DNA of 19,195 nt from Tychonema litorale BBK16 (GCF_021648855.1 NZ_JAKJHX010000096.1:1-19195); one strand, 5' to 3'. Numbered from the stretch's first letter, positions 1-6,917 are shown. Translations and numbers: made by a program. The notes: generated by a model from the letters alone, not told the origin.

Positions 1-72
1 ATTTCCGATCGCGCCGTCAGGGGTTCGCGAGTCATTAAATCGGCTACTGTTTTGGACATGATTGGCGTTTAA
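1..72 (+). CDS. C-terminal end of an unidentified protein (partial)
   Basis: Reading from the first base gives 23 codons ending in ISDRAVRGSR and then VIKSATVLDMIGV, closed by TAA at 70-72. The composition looks like real coding sequence (a basic stretch, then an amphipathic hydrophobic end), and the next gene starts about 120 bp downstream on the same strand. The gene begins outside the window. I do not recognise the family from this short tail, so no function is given. It could be a chance open frame, since only 23 codons are visible. Confidence 0.4.
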   Translation: MSDRAVRGSRVIKSATVLDMIGV

Positions 73-108
73 TTTAATTGTTTCTCTCCATAGATCATAT
101 AGCCAATT

Positions 109-136
109 TAAAATCTAAAATCTAAAATCTAAAATC
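109..136. repeat. Heptameric tandem repeat (TAAAATC x4)
   Basis: Four perfect tandem copies of TAAAATC lie between the partial gene at the left edge and the ferredoxin-like gene. This is the short tandemly repeated repetitive (STRR) type common in filamentous cyanobacteria. Other heptamer tracts in the window have related but different units. Confidence 0.85.
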
Positions 137-192
137 GGTCGATCGCTCTCAAAATTGTTAAGATATATTAAAAGCTGCACAAATCCTGACCA

Positions 193-516
193 ATGCTAGA
201 ATCAGAAGCGAAAAAACCAGAATCCCAGCCAGAATTTCGCTGTGTATTAGTTTGTCAGCACCAATCTTGTCTGAGAAATAGTTCAGCAGCAGTCTTAGCT
301 GCTTTTGAAGCCCATCCAGTTTCAGGAGTGAAAGTGGAGGCTAGCGGTTGTCAGGGACAGTGTAATACAGGCCCGACAGTGCGAGTAACACCCGACGAAA
401 TCTGGTATTGTCGAGTTAAACCCAGCGATGTGCCCCTAATTGTGGAACAGCACCTCCAGGGGGGAAAGCCTGTAAGGGCGCTGTTTAATCCGAGAATTCA
501 TCTTTATTACTCTTGA
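193..516 (+). CDS. Thioredoxin-like [2Fe-2S] ferredoxin domain protein
   Basis: A 107-residue soluble protein. Four cysteines are arranged as C21-x4-C26 and C53-x3-C57 (CQHQSC and GCQGQC), followed by NTGPTVRV. This is the cluster-binding pattern of thioredoxin-fold [2Fe-2S] ferredoxins, related to the C-terminal domain of NuoE/HoxE. The family is expected to carry electrons or stabilise a cluster, but the partner is not shown by the sequence. C17 and C73 lie outside the motif. The protein is close to a single domain (about 80-100 residues) with a short charged N-terminal tail. The ATG at 193 is the only reasonable start; no clear Shine-Dalgarno precedes it, which is usual in cyanobacteria. 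The neighbouring genes do not suggest a redox operon. Confidence 0.88.
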   Translation: MLESEAKKPESQPEFRCVLVCQHQSCLRNSSAAVLAAFEAHPVSGVKVEASGCQGQCNTGPTVRVTPDEIWYCRVKPSDVPLIVEQHLQGGKPVRALFNPRIHLYYS

Positions 517-518
517 CA

Positions 519-535
519 CTCTCAGGTCTAAAGAC
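519..535. repeat. 17-bp repeat, copy 1
   Basis: The sequence CTCTCAGGTCTAAAGAC occurs here, just after the ferredoxin-like stop codon, and again at 691-707 in the same intergenic region. This copy has only the inner GTCT-AA-AGAC hairpin; the outer arm seen in the second copy is missing. Confidence 0.8.
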
Positions 536-663
536 ACCCTCGATTCTGCTGACGTGTGTAAAACTCTCGCTACGACCGTCAAACGCCGTCTACTTAGTCA
601 CCAATCGTCAAGCGATAGTTACTAACTACTTTATCTAGATTATAGTACATTTTTAATACCACG

Positions 664-677
664 GCGGTTAAAACCGC
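664..677. repeat. Perfect 6-bp inverted repeat (GCGGTT-AA-AACCGC)
   Basis: GCGGTT and AACCGC are separated by AA, a compact palindrome in the 517-737 intergenic region, just upstream of the second 17-bp repeat. It may be a dispersed palindromic element. No T-run follows, so a terminator is not supported. Confidence 0.6.
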
Positions 678-690
678 ACGAGTCGCTTCC

Positions 691-713
691 CTCTCAGGTC
701 TAAAGACTCTGAG
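691..713. repeat. 17-bp repeat copy 2, extended to a hairpin
   Basis: The second copy of CTCTCAGGTCTAAAGAC (691-707) continues into a fuller hairpin. CTCAG (693-697) pairs with CTGAG (709-713), and GTCT (698-701) pairs with AGAC (704-707), with one bulged T at 708. TTTCTC follows, so it could act as a weak terminator in front of dacB. It more probably is a member of a dispersed repeat family. Confidence 0.6.
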
Positions 714-737
714 TTTCTCGCATCCCGTATTACTTTT

Positions 738-2183
738 ATGAAAATCCCAGGAATTGCGATTAGTTTGTTAATGCTGCTGAGTAATTCATCGGCGGTTTTC
801 GCGCAAATGCCAGCAGTTTCTGGGAATATTTGTGCGGTAGACTTAGGTTCAAAAATAGATGCGATCGCGAATCGTGCTGAATTTAGCCGATCGCGCTGGG
901 GCATTTTGATTCAACCCCTATCTTCTCCCATAACTCTCTACAGTCGCGACTCCCAAAAATACTTTATTCCGGCATCAAATGTCAAGCTATTAACCACCGC
1001 CGCTGCTTTACAAAAACTCGGTGCTGATTTTCGGATTAAGACATCGGTTTATAGTGGCGAAAATGGGAATTTACACATTGTCGGTAGGGGCGATCCGAGT
1101 ATGGCTGAGACTCAGTTAAAATCTTTGGCTCAGCAGTTAAAACAGCGTGGAATTAGTCGAGTTAACGAGTTAATTGGAGATGACAGCTATTTTCAAGGAG
1201 ATGCAGTCAATCCGAATTGGGAATGGGAAGATGCTCAAGCTGGCTATGGCGCACCTATCAATAGTTTAATTTTTAATCAAAATGCGATCGAGCTAATTTT
1301 ATCACCCCAGGCGATCGGGCAATCACTGAAAGTGACTTTTGCCCAACCAAAGCCCATAAATCCATGGCAAATTCAGAATAATTCGGTGACAGTCGGACAA
1401 AATGAATCGGAATTTGTTGAAGTTGGTAGAGATTTCGCGCAACCTCTTTTGCAAGTTAATGGACAATTGAGAGTTGGCGCTCAGTCTGAATCAGCTTACG
1501 TGGCAGTTGTCAATCCCGCCAATCATTTTTTGCAGCATTTTCAGCAAGCTCTCGCAGGAGAGGGAATTGCTGTGAAACAATCTTTAGTTGCATCTAAGTC
1601 TCCCAATTTTACTCAGGAATTAGCAACAGTTGAATCTCCACCGCTGGCAGAATTAGTGAAAGAAACTAATCGGGAGAGCAACAATGTTTATGCAGAAGTT
1701 TTATTGAGATTGTTGGGGAAAAATACAGGCAAGATGCCGATTTCACAACAACAAGGTACAATGGAAGTTGGTTTGAAAGAGTTAAAAACAACTTTAACTC
1801 AATTAGGTGTAAATCCGAATAGCTATATATTAGCTGATGGTTCAGGATTGTCTCGCCACAATTTAATTAGTCCAGAAGCCTTGGTGCAAACTTTAAGATT
1901 AATGACGAATTCACCCGCTGCATCTATTTACCGTGCGTCTTTGCCTGTAGCTGGGGAGAGCGGTACTTTGAAAAATCGTTTTATTACACCAAATCGAGTC
2001 ATTTTGCAAGCCAAAACTGGAACTTTGAGCGGGGTTGCGGCGCTGTCGGGATATGTGGAAGTGCCGAATTATGAGCCACTGGTGTTTAGTATTATGGTGA
2101 ATCAATCGGATCTGTCTGCTCCAAAAGTGCGATCGGCGATCGACGAAATTGTGCTGTTGTTAAATCGGCTTAGCCGCTGTTAA
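738..2183 (+). CDS. dacB: D-alanyl-D-alanine carboxypeptidase/endopeptidase, PBP4 type (peptidase S13)
   Basis: A 481-residue exported penicillin-binding protein that trims peptidoglycan stem peptides (DD-carboxypeptidase and endopeptidase) in the periplasm. The N-terminus is a signal peptide: K2, a hydrophobic core at 5-20, and a probable cleavage site after VFA (residue 22). The S13 active-site motifs are all present: S80-N-V-K83 (nucleophile Ser80), S314-N-N316 (SxN) and K426-T-G428 (KTG). The family signatures DGSGLSRHN (367-375) and LPVAGESGTLKNRF (402-415) are also intact. Length matches E. coli DacB (about 477). The roughly 200-residue insertion between SxxK and SxN, typical of PBP4, is present. 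Only two cysteines are seen, C32 near the mature N-terminus and C481 as the last residue. The start ATG directly precedes the signal peptide. It is probably monocistronic. Confidence 0.95.
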   Translation: MKIPGIAISLLMLLSNSSAVFAQMPAVSGNICAVDLGSKIDAIANRAEFSRSRWGILIQPLSSPITLYSRDSQKYFIPASNVKLLTTAAALQKLGADFRIKTSVYSGENGNLHIVGRGDPSMAETQLKSLAQQLKQRGISRVNELIGDDSYFQGDAVNPNWEWEDAQAGYGAPINSLIFNQNAIELILSPQAIGQSLKVTFAQPKPINPWQIQNNSVTVGQNESEFVEVGRDFAQPLLQVNGQLRVGAQSESAYVAVVNPANHFLQHFQQALAGEGIAVKQSLVASKSPNFTQELATVESPPLAELVKETNRESNNVYAEVLLRLLGKNTGKMPISQQQGTMEVGLKELKTTLTQLGVNPNSYILADGSGLSRHNLISPEALVQTLRLMTNSPAASIYRASLPVAGESGTLKNRFITPNRVILQAKTGTLSGVAALSGYVEVPNYEPLVFSIMVNQSDLSAPKVRSAIDEIVLLLNRLSRC

Positions 2184-2214
2184 GAAGAAGGAAGGTGCGT
2201 TATTATTTTCGGTA

Positions 2215-2236
2215 GGGACACGGCACTGCCGTCTCC
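2215..2236. repeat. Palindromic intergenic repeat, degenerate copy
   Basis: GGGACACGGCA-C-TGCCGTCTCC lies shortly after dacB. It shares GGACACGGCACTGCCGT with the perfect copy at 3336-3356, but one base of the right arm differs (GTCTCC instead of GTGTCC). No T-run follows it. Confidence 0.7.
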
Positions 2237-2300
2237 TCTATATCATTCCGGTGCAATCGGAATTGGTATCTACCAGCTATTTTTGCATAAATTTTGAGAA

Positions 2301-2330
2301 TTAGTATTAGTATCTGCGATCGGCTACAAT
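2301..2330 (+). promoter_or_regulatory. Possible sigma-70 promoter for the alpha/beta hydrolase gene
   Basis: TACAAT at 2325-2330 resembles a -10 box, with a weak -35-like TTAGTA at 2301-2306 and an 18-bp spacer. A transcript would start near 2337, giving a leader of about 85 bases to the ATG at 2423. Support is by similarity to the consensus only. Confidence 0.25.
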
Positions 2331-2422
2331 TAAAGAATAGAAATTAACACCATTGGGCAGCTTCAGTCTGCTGCTACTTTGTGGTTTCTGTATCACCAGA
2401 AGCTAAGTCGAATTTTCAAAAT

Positions 2423-3319
2423 ATGAAATCTTTAAATTCCGAACAGCAACATATCTTTGTCGAAACCAACAAAATCCGTTTGCATTGCGTTTCCCAAGGC
2501 GAGGGCGAACTCGTTTTACTTTTGCACGGGTTTCCAGAGTTTTGGTACTCTTGGCGGCACCAAATTCCTGCCTTAGCTCGTCATTTCAAGGTTGTAGTGC
2601 CGGATTTGCGTGGCTACAATGATTCGGACAAGCCGGAAGGTGGCTACGATTTAGATACGCTGAGTGCAGATATTCGCGGTTTGATCGATCGCCTCGGCTA
2701 TACAAAAGCACACATAGTCGGTCACGATTGGGGAGGCGTTATCGCGTGGCACTTAGCTCAAAAATTTCCTGAAAGAATCAACCGTTTGGCGGTTTTAAAC
2801 GCTCCGCACCCCCAGCGATTTGTGCAAGAAATGGCGAGTAACTTAGATCAACTACGCCGAAGTTGGTACGTTTTTGCCTTTCAAGTTCCCGGTATTCCTG
2901 AATGGCTAATTCAGCAAAATTTGAAAAATTTTGTGCACAATGTTTTCCAAGGACAAGCTGTTCGCAAAGGAGCTTTTAGCGCGGAAGAAGCTAAGATTTA
3001 TCAGACAGCCTTGGAAAAGCCGGGAGTATTGGGGGCAGCGGTGAATTATTACCGACAGATATTTCATCCCCAGCGGCTTTGGAATTTGGGGCAGAAATGG
3101 GAAACTGTGAATGTTCCTACTTTGGTGCTTTGGGGAGAAGAAGATGCATTTTTGAGTCACAAACTTGTGGAAGGTTTAGATAGATTAATTAGCGCTCCAT
3201 TTAAGCTAAAGTTAGTTCCAAATTGTGGTCACTGGATTCAGCAAGAAGTGCCGCAAACTGTGAATCGAGAATTACTGAGTTTTCTCAGAAGTTCTTCTGG
3301 TTCTTTAGTTTTGGAATAA
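2423..3319 (+). CDS. Alpha/beta hydrolase, epoxide-hydrolase-like
   Basis: A soluble alpha/beta-hydrolase of 298 residues from the ATG at 2423. An in-frame GTG at 2381 would add 14 residues with no homology-like features, so I prefer the ATG; neither start has a clear Shine-Dalgarno. Numbered from the ATG, HGFPE at 35-39 forms the oxyanion-hole motif HGxP and DLRGYNDSDKP (61-71) is typical of the family. The nucleophile elbow GHDWGG carries Asp102, the acid is Asp241 (GEEDAF) and the base is His270 (GHWIQQE). An Asp rather than Ser nucleophile plus HGFPE fits epoxide hydrolases and haloalkane dehalogenases. Tyr149 and the Tyr209/Tyr210 pair in the cap could be the ring-opening tyrosines, which favours epoxide hydrolase. 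The substrate is unknown. It ends before a palindromic repeat that separates it from the glycosyltransferase cluster. Confidence 0.9.
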   Translation: MKSLNSEQQHIFVETNKIRLHCVSQGEGELVLLLHGFPEFWYSWRHQIPALARHFKVVVPDLRGYNDSDKPEGGYDLDTLSADIRGLIDRLGYTKAHIVGHDWGGVIAWHLAQKFPERINRLAVLNAPHPQRFVQEMASNLDQLRRSWYVFAFQVPGIPEWLIQQNLKNFVHNVFQGQAVRKGAFSAEEAKIYQTALEKPGVLGAAVNYYRQIFHPQRLWNLGQKWETVNVPTLVLWGEEDAFLSHKLVEGLDRLISAPFKLKLVPNCGHWIQQEVPQTVNRELLSFLRSSSGSLVLE

Positions 3320-3335
3320 ATATTACTCTAAATCA

Positions 3336-3356
3336 GGACACGGCACTGCCGTGTCC
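3336..3356. repeat. Perfect palindromic intergenic repeat
   Basis: Arms GGACACGGCA and TGCCGTGTCC form a perfect 10-bp inverted repeat around a single C. It shares 17 bases with the degenerate copy at 2215-2236, and a fragment (CCTGTCCCTA) follows at about 3368. It could form a strong hairpin in RNA between the hydrolase and the glycosyltransferases. No T-tract follows, so I call it a repeat and not a terminator. Confidence 0.75.
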
Positions 3357-3408
3357 CTAAAATAACCCTGTCCCTACAATATTACCTCGCATACCTAAAA
3401 AATGCTTT

Positions 3409-4383
3409 ATGAATGGGATTTGCACACTAGCCAACGATACAGTATGCGATCAACTAATTGCCTTGCTCAACAGTATTGAAATTATCTTATGCTCCAATAT
3501 TCCCGTCTGCATTTATCCCTTCGACGACCAAATACAGCAAATTAAAACAGAAATTGTTAACCGTCCCAACGTCTTTATTTATGAAGATAGTGCCTCAATT
3601 CAGCGATGGGACAAATTCATGGAAGCAGCCGCACCAGAGCGTTTGAACCGCAAAAAATTCCGGCTTTATGGCGCTCATCGGCGCTTTTGTGCTTTCGACG
3701 GCCCGTTTGCCAAGTTTATCTATATGGATGCGGATACTTTGGTGATGAATTCCCTTGATGCGGTTTTTCAGCAGTTAGATTTATCAGATTTTGTGGTTGG
3801 TGATTTTCAATTTCGCGACGCAACTAAAGTCTACAATATTCAATCTCCGAAACTGCTCGAAGTTTTTGAGCAAAATCGGATTAACTCGGAAATATTTTGT
3901 TCGGGATTTTACGGTAGCAAGCAAGGATTTTTTGACCAAAATACTAGAGAATGGTTGTTAGCCCAATTGCAATCTGGCGATGGGTCAATTCTGTATGAAG
4001 GTGCGGGAGAACAGCCTTTGCTCAATTATATGGTGATGAAAACGGGGATGAATAGTTATAATTTTGCTTATAGTCTACCGGATGGTGAGAAAACTGGGTG
4101 TTGTGTCAGTTCTAAACATTTTGAAGAACGGGATCAGATTTTGTACGATAAGGGAAACCGACTTACTTACATTCATTATATTGGTGTGCCGCCGGATTTG
4201 ATTCGGAGAGTTTGTGCGGGTGAAAATATTGAGTTTCCCTATCGCAATTTGTTTCTGCATTATCGCTATCTCCGGGAACCGTCGAAGCGTCCGATTTTTA
4301 AGGAACCGCCTAAGTCTTATACTGAGATTTCTACGCCGAATTTGTTAAAAAGAGTGTTGAGAAGGTTGAGGATCAATGTATGA
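3409..4383 (+). CDS. Glycosyltransferase, GT8-like (GT-A fold), first of three paralogues
   Basis: A 324-residue soluble, probably cytoplasmic protein without a signal peptide or membrane segment. The N-terminus MNGICTLANDTVCDQLIALL is shared with the two following genes. The metal and nucleotide-sugar motif is FIYMDADTLVMNSLD, with D107-A-D109 as the DxD. Other conserved parts are EQPLLNY (201-207), KHFEERDQILYDKG and YIHYIG (254-259), resembling the C-terminal His/Gly region of GT8 enzymes. I remember similar cyanobacterial proteins being named Npun_R2821/Npun_R2823 family, but cannot check this. Donor and acceptor are unknown. The stop codon overlaps the next start (ATGA), so translation is likely coupled. 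No clear Shine-Dalgarno precedes the ATG. Confidence 0.8.
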   Translation: MNGICTLANDTVCDQLIALLNSIEIILCSNIPVCIYPFDDQIQQIKTEIVNRPNVFIYEDSASIQRWDKFMEAAAPERLNRKKFRLYGAHRRFCAFDGPFAKFIYMDADTLVMNSLDAVFQQLDLSDFVVGDFQFRDATKVYNIQSPKLLEVFEQNRINSEIFCSGFYGSKQGFFDQNTREWLLAQLQSGDGSILYEGAGEQPLLNYMVMKTGMNSYNFAYSLPDGEKTGCCVSSKHFEERDQILYDKGNRLTYIHYIGVPPDLIRRVCAGENIEFPYRNLFLHYRYLREPSKRPIFKEPPKSYTEISTPNLLKRVLRRLRINV

Positions 4384-5297
4384 ATCGCGGTATTTATATT
4401 GTGGCGAATGATAAAGTGATCGAAAGTGCGATCGCCCTTCTGAACAGCATACGTTTGTACAATTGTCAAGTACCAATTTTTTTGATTCCCTTCGACGACA
4501 ATTATCAGCAAGTAGCAGACACACTCAGCCGTCTTCACGGGGTGAAATTGTTCCCAAATCTGGAGTTTGTCGAACAGTTTACCAGGGAAATTGGCCAAAT
4601 GTTCGATCGCAACTTTTTGGCCCTTCCCAACAAAATGCGAAAACTCGCCGCCTGGTTTGGTCCCCTCGACGAATTTCTGTACATCGACACCGATATCATC
4701 GTCTTTGAAGACATCGCAGCCAACCTCGACAAACTATCAGAAGTAGACTTTTTCTGCTGCGACTACCATCACCTTAGCGAAAAACTGCGAAATGTATTTT
4801 CACGGGTTGTCAAAGAAGAGCATATTTTCACAGATTCAGAACTTCAAGATGTCTTCAACAGCGGCTTTTGGGCTTCCCGAAAAAGCACTATTTCAGAATC
4901 AAAAATGTATGAAATATTACGCGAATGTTCGCAGCATCGAGAATATTTTGATTTCACTCAAAATGTCACCGATCAACCTATACTAAATTATATCATTCTT
5001 AAACTGATTCCCAAACGCTGTAACCTTGTCAAAACCACCGCAACCGAACCAGGAAGCTGGGCTGGTTCCAAGCATTTTCAGGAAATAGATAATGTGCTTT
5101 ATGACAAAGGTAAAAAGTTAAAATATATTCATTGGGCTGGAATACCGATTAAATCTGATAGTCCCTACTGGAAACTGTGGAAACATTATCGTTATCTGAA
5201 TGAGGAAAAACCAAATTTAGTGCAAAAAATATTTCAATATTTGCAGGGTGCGTTGAGCGCTGTTATGATATTCGATATTGTAGGGAATATTTGGTAA
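4380..5297 (+). CDS. Glycosyltransferase, GT8-like, second (divergent) paralogue
   Basis: A 305-residue protein starting in a 4-bp ATGA overlap with the preceding gene. It keeps the family layout: MNRGIYIVANDKVIESAIAL at the start, IPFDDN near residue 40, FLYIDTDIIVFEDI with the DxD at D103-T-D105, DQPILNY at 198-204, and YIHWAGIP (249-256). It is the most divergent of the three. It lacks part of the segment before the DxD that the third member has in long form, and its C-terminal end is a different hydrophobic tail (VMIFDIVGNIW). It is expected to transfer a sugar from a nucleotide donor. Its place between two more similar copies suggests a sequential role in the same glycan, which is inference. 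Confidence 0.8.
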   Translation: MNRGIYIVANDKVIESAIALLNSIRLYNCQVPIFLIPFDDNYQQVADTLSRLHGVKLFPNLEFVEQFTREIGQMFDRNFLALPNKMRKLAAWFGPLDEFLYIDTDIIVFEDIAANLDKLSEVDFFCCDYHHLSEKLRNVFSRVVKEEHIFTDSELQDVFNSGFWASRKSTISESKMYEILRECSQHREYFDFTQNVTDQPILNYIILKLIPKRCNLVKTTATEPGSWAGSKHFQEIDNVLYDKGKKLKYIHWAGIPIKSDSPYWKLWKHYRYLNEEKPNLVQKIFQYLQGALSAVMIFDIVGNIW

Positions 5298-5320
5298 CTG
5301 GTTTAATTTATTTTAAAATT

Positions 5321-6343
5321 ATGACAAATGGCATTTATATTCTGGCAAACGATGTTGTTTTCGACCATTTAGTCGCTTTATTAAACAGTCTCGAAGTGAA
5401 TGGGGCAAAAGATATTCCAGTTTGCATTATTCCCTATGATGATAGGATGAAAAAAGTACGAGTAGAAATTGCAACTCGCCATAATGTCACTCTGTTTGAA
5501 AATACCGATTCAATCATTTTCTGGGAGGATTTTGCAACTCAAGTTTGGAAAACTCATGCAAAAGCTCAAAGAGTTTGGCAAGCTAAAGGTTGGAAACCAG
5601 TTCAATGTTTGGAAATGCACCGAAAACTATGTTGTTTCGATGGCCATTTTGATAAGTTTATCTATTTTGATGCGGATACTTTGTTAATGGGTTCTCTGGA
5701 TTACATCTATCAAAAACTTGATGAATTTGAATGGGTAGTAAATGATTTTCAATACAAATCAGACCTCAATTATATATTTGATTTGTTGTCTCCAAAATTG
5801 CCCCAAATTTTAAATAGTGATAAATTACAATCTCATATTTTCTGTGCGGGTTGGTTTGCGTCAAAACAAGGTATTTTTAATCGAAATAATTGCTCTCAAA
5901 TTTTAGAAAAATTAACTTCAGGAGAAGCGGAAATTATGTCTTTGCGTGGGGCTGACCAATCTTTGCTTAACTATTTAGTCGCCCGCAGCAAAATCTCTTT
6001 TTACAACTTTGCATATGCTCAACCAGAAGAGGTGACGGGGAATCATTGGTCTTCTCAATTTGATGTGATAGATGATGTTTTGTATGACAAAGGACGGCGG
6101 CTTACTTATTTGCATTATATGAGTATTTCAGCGGCTAAAATTAGTCTGTTGTGTGCTGGCGAGGATGTTGAGATTCCCTACCGAGATGTATTTTTACACT
6201 ATCGCTATTTGAATTCGCCTGAAATGCGGCCGAAATTGATTTCTCCAAATTTACTGGTGCGAGTTGGGAGAAGTTTGAATATTTGGGTAATTCAAAAAGT
6301 TGATAATGTTAAATTTAAGTTGCGGAATTTGATAAATAGATAG
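5321..6343 (+). CDS. Glycosyltransferase, GT8-like, third paralogue
   Basis: From the ATG at 5321 this is 340 residues, beginning MTNGIYILANDVVFDHLVAL, which aligns with the start of the first paralogue. An in-frame TTG at 5291 would add ten residues and overlap the previous gene, and I judge it less likely. Motifs: FIYFDADTLLMGSLD with the DxD at D117-A-D119, DQSLLNYLV, DVLYDKGRRLTYLHYM, and RDVFLHYRYLNSPEMRP near the C-terminus. It resembles the first paralogue more than the second. The segment before the DxD (around residues 75-100) is longer, with several Trp residues. It is the last gene of the putative three-gene operon; a hairpin with a T-run lies about 40 bases downstream. Confidence 0.8.
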   Translation: MTNGIYILANDVVFDHLVALLNSLEVNGAKDIPVCIIPYDDRMKKVRVEIATRHNVTLFENTDSIIFWEDFATQVWKTHAKAQRVWQAKGWKPVQCLEMHRKLCCFDGHFDKFIYFDADTLLMGSLDYIYQKLDEFEWVVNDFQYKSDLNYIFDLLSPKLPQILNSDKLQSHIFCAGWFASKQGIFNRNNCSQILEKLTSGEAEIMSLRGADQSLLNYLVARSKISFYNFAYAQPEEVTGNHWSSQFDVIDDVLYDKGRRLTYLHYMSISAAKISLLCAGEDVEIPYRDVFLHYRYLNSPEMRPKLISPNLLVRVGRSLNIWVIQKVDNVKFKLRNLINR

Positions 6344-6364
6344 CAGTTGACAGTTGACAGTTGA
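6344..6364. repeat. Heptameric tandem repeat (CAGTTGA x3)
   Basis: Three perfect tandem CAGTTGA units begin at the first base after the TAG stop codon of the third glycosyltransferase gene. This is an STRR-type tract. Confidence 0.8.
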
Positions 6365-6384
6365 CGGGAATCCTAAATGTGTAG

Positions 6385-6419
6385 GTTGGGTTGAGGTAAC
6401 GAAACCCAACTTTTTATTT
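6385..6419 (+). terminator. Likely intrinsic terminator of the glycosyltransferase operon
   Basis: GTTGGGTT (6385-6392) pairs with AACCCAAC (6403-6410) around a 10-base loop, followed at once by TTTTTATTT (6411-6419). Position (about 40 bases after the last glycosyltransferase) and T-tract fit a rho-independent terminator. The stem belongs to a repeat-rich patch: GTAGGTTGGGT (6381-6391) also has its complement at 6452-6462, so alternative pairing is possible. Confidence 0.5.
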
Positions 6420-6489
6420 AAAATCAGGTGTTGGGTTTTGCGAAGCGCTCTACCCAACCTACTTTATTTAAAATCAGGTGTTGGGTTTT
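6413..6489. repeat. 27-bp direct repeat, two copies with 50-bp period
   Basis: A 27-bp sequence running from TTTATTTAAAATCAGG to GTGTTGGGTTTT is present at 6413-6439 and again at 6463-6489. The copies are identical and offset by exactly 50 bases. The second copy ends on the stop codon of the minus-strand membrane protein gene. The pair lies between two convergent transcription units. Confidence 0.8.
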
Positions 6490-6863
6490 TATTCTTCAAA
6501 AGAATCTAAATCTAGGGCTTTGGAACCTCCACGTTCTAATTCTAATAAAAGCTTACCTAGCTGTCTCCAAATTAGCCAGCCGGTGAGTATGGTTAGTGGT
6601 AAGGATAAAGCGTAAGCGAACAATTTTGGAAGTCCGAAAATCTCTACACCGGAAGCTAAAAATATGCAAATTCCTCCGGCCATTCCGAGGAAAGGTATGA
6701 ATAATTGCAATCCTTGGAGGTTGGCTAAGGTGCGGGTAGCACGATTTTTTGACCACAGTTTTACTGCTTCTTTGAGGGTTGCTTCAAAGGCTAAGCCGGA
6801 GGCCATTCCTGCTAGGAGTCCAGCAGTCATAAAAAAATAGGGAGGTTCTGGAAAGTAATACAC
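6489..6863 (-). CDS. Small conserved-looking membrane protein, three predicted helices
   Basis: A protein of 124 residues from a GTG at 6863. An ATG at 6905 would give 138 residues, but its extra codons are translated from the ATTGGGA/ATTGGGC heptamer tract, so I prefer the GTG, where MYYFPEPPYFF begins. Three hydrophobic segments are visible at about 10-28, 54-78 and 81-102, with a basic loop (KLWSKNRATRTLANLQ, about 35-50) between the first two. The C-terminus is acidic and hydrophilic (LERGGSKALDLDSFEE). From memory, similar small membrane proteins occur in many cyanobacteria without assigned function. No catalytic motif is visible. Its start faces the end of the ABC1-kinase gene on the same strand, with a repeat-filled gap of about 135 bases. 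Confidence 0.75.
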   Translation of the reverse strand: MYYFPEPPYFFMTAGLLAGMASGLAFEATLKEAVKLWSKNRATRTLANLQGLQLFIPFLGMAGGICIFLASGVEIFGLPKLFAYALSLPLTILTGWLIWRQLGKLLLELERGGSKALDLDSFEE

Positions 6864-6882
6864 GAATAATTCTTTTGGGGTA

Positions 6883-6917
6883 ATTGGGAATTGGGAATTG
6901 GGCATTGGGCATTGGTT
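6883..6917. repeat. Heptameric tandem repeat (ATTGGGA/ATTGGGC, about 5 units)
   Basis: Two ATTGGGA units, two ATTGGGC units and one ATTGGTT unit follow in tandem. The unit is the same as in the tract after fetB (10934-10966). On the minus strand it supplies an ATG at 6905 that opens a longer, probably artificial, reading frame for the small membrane protein. Confidence 0.85.
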
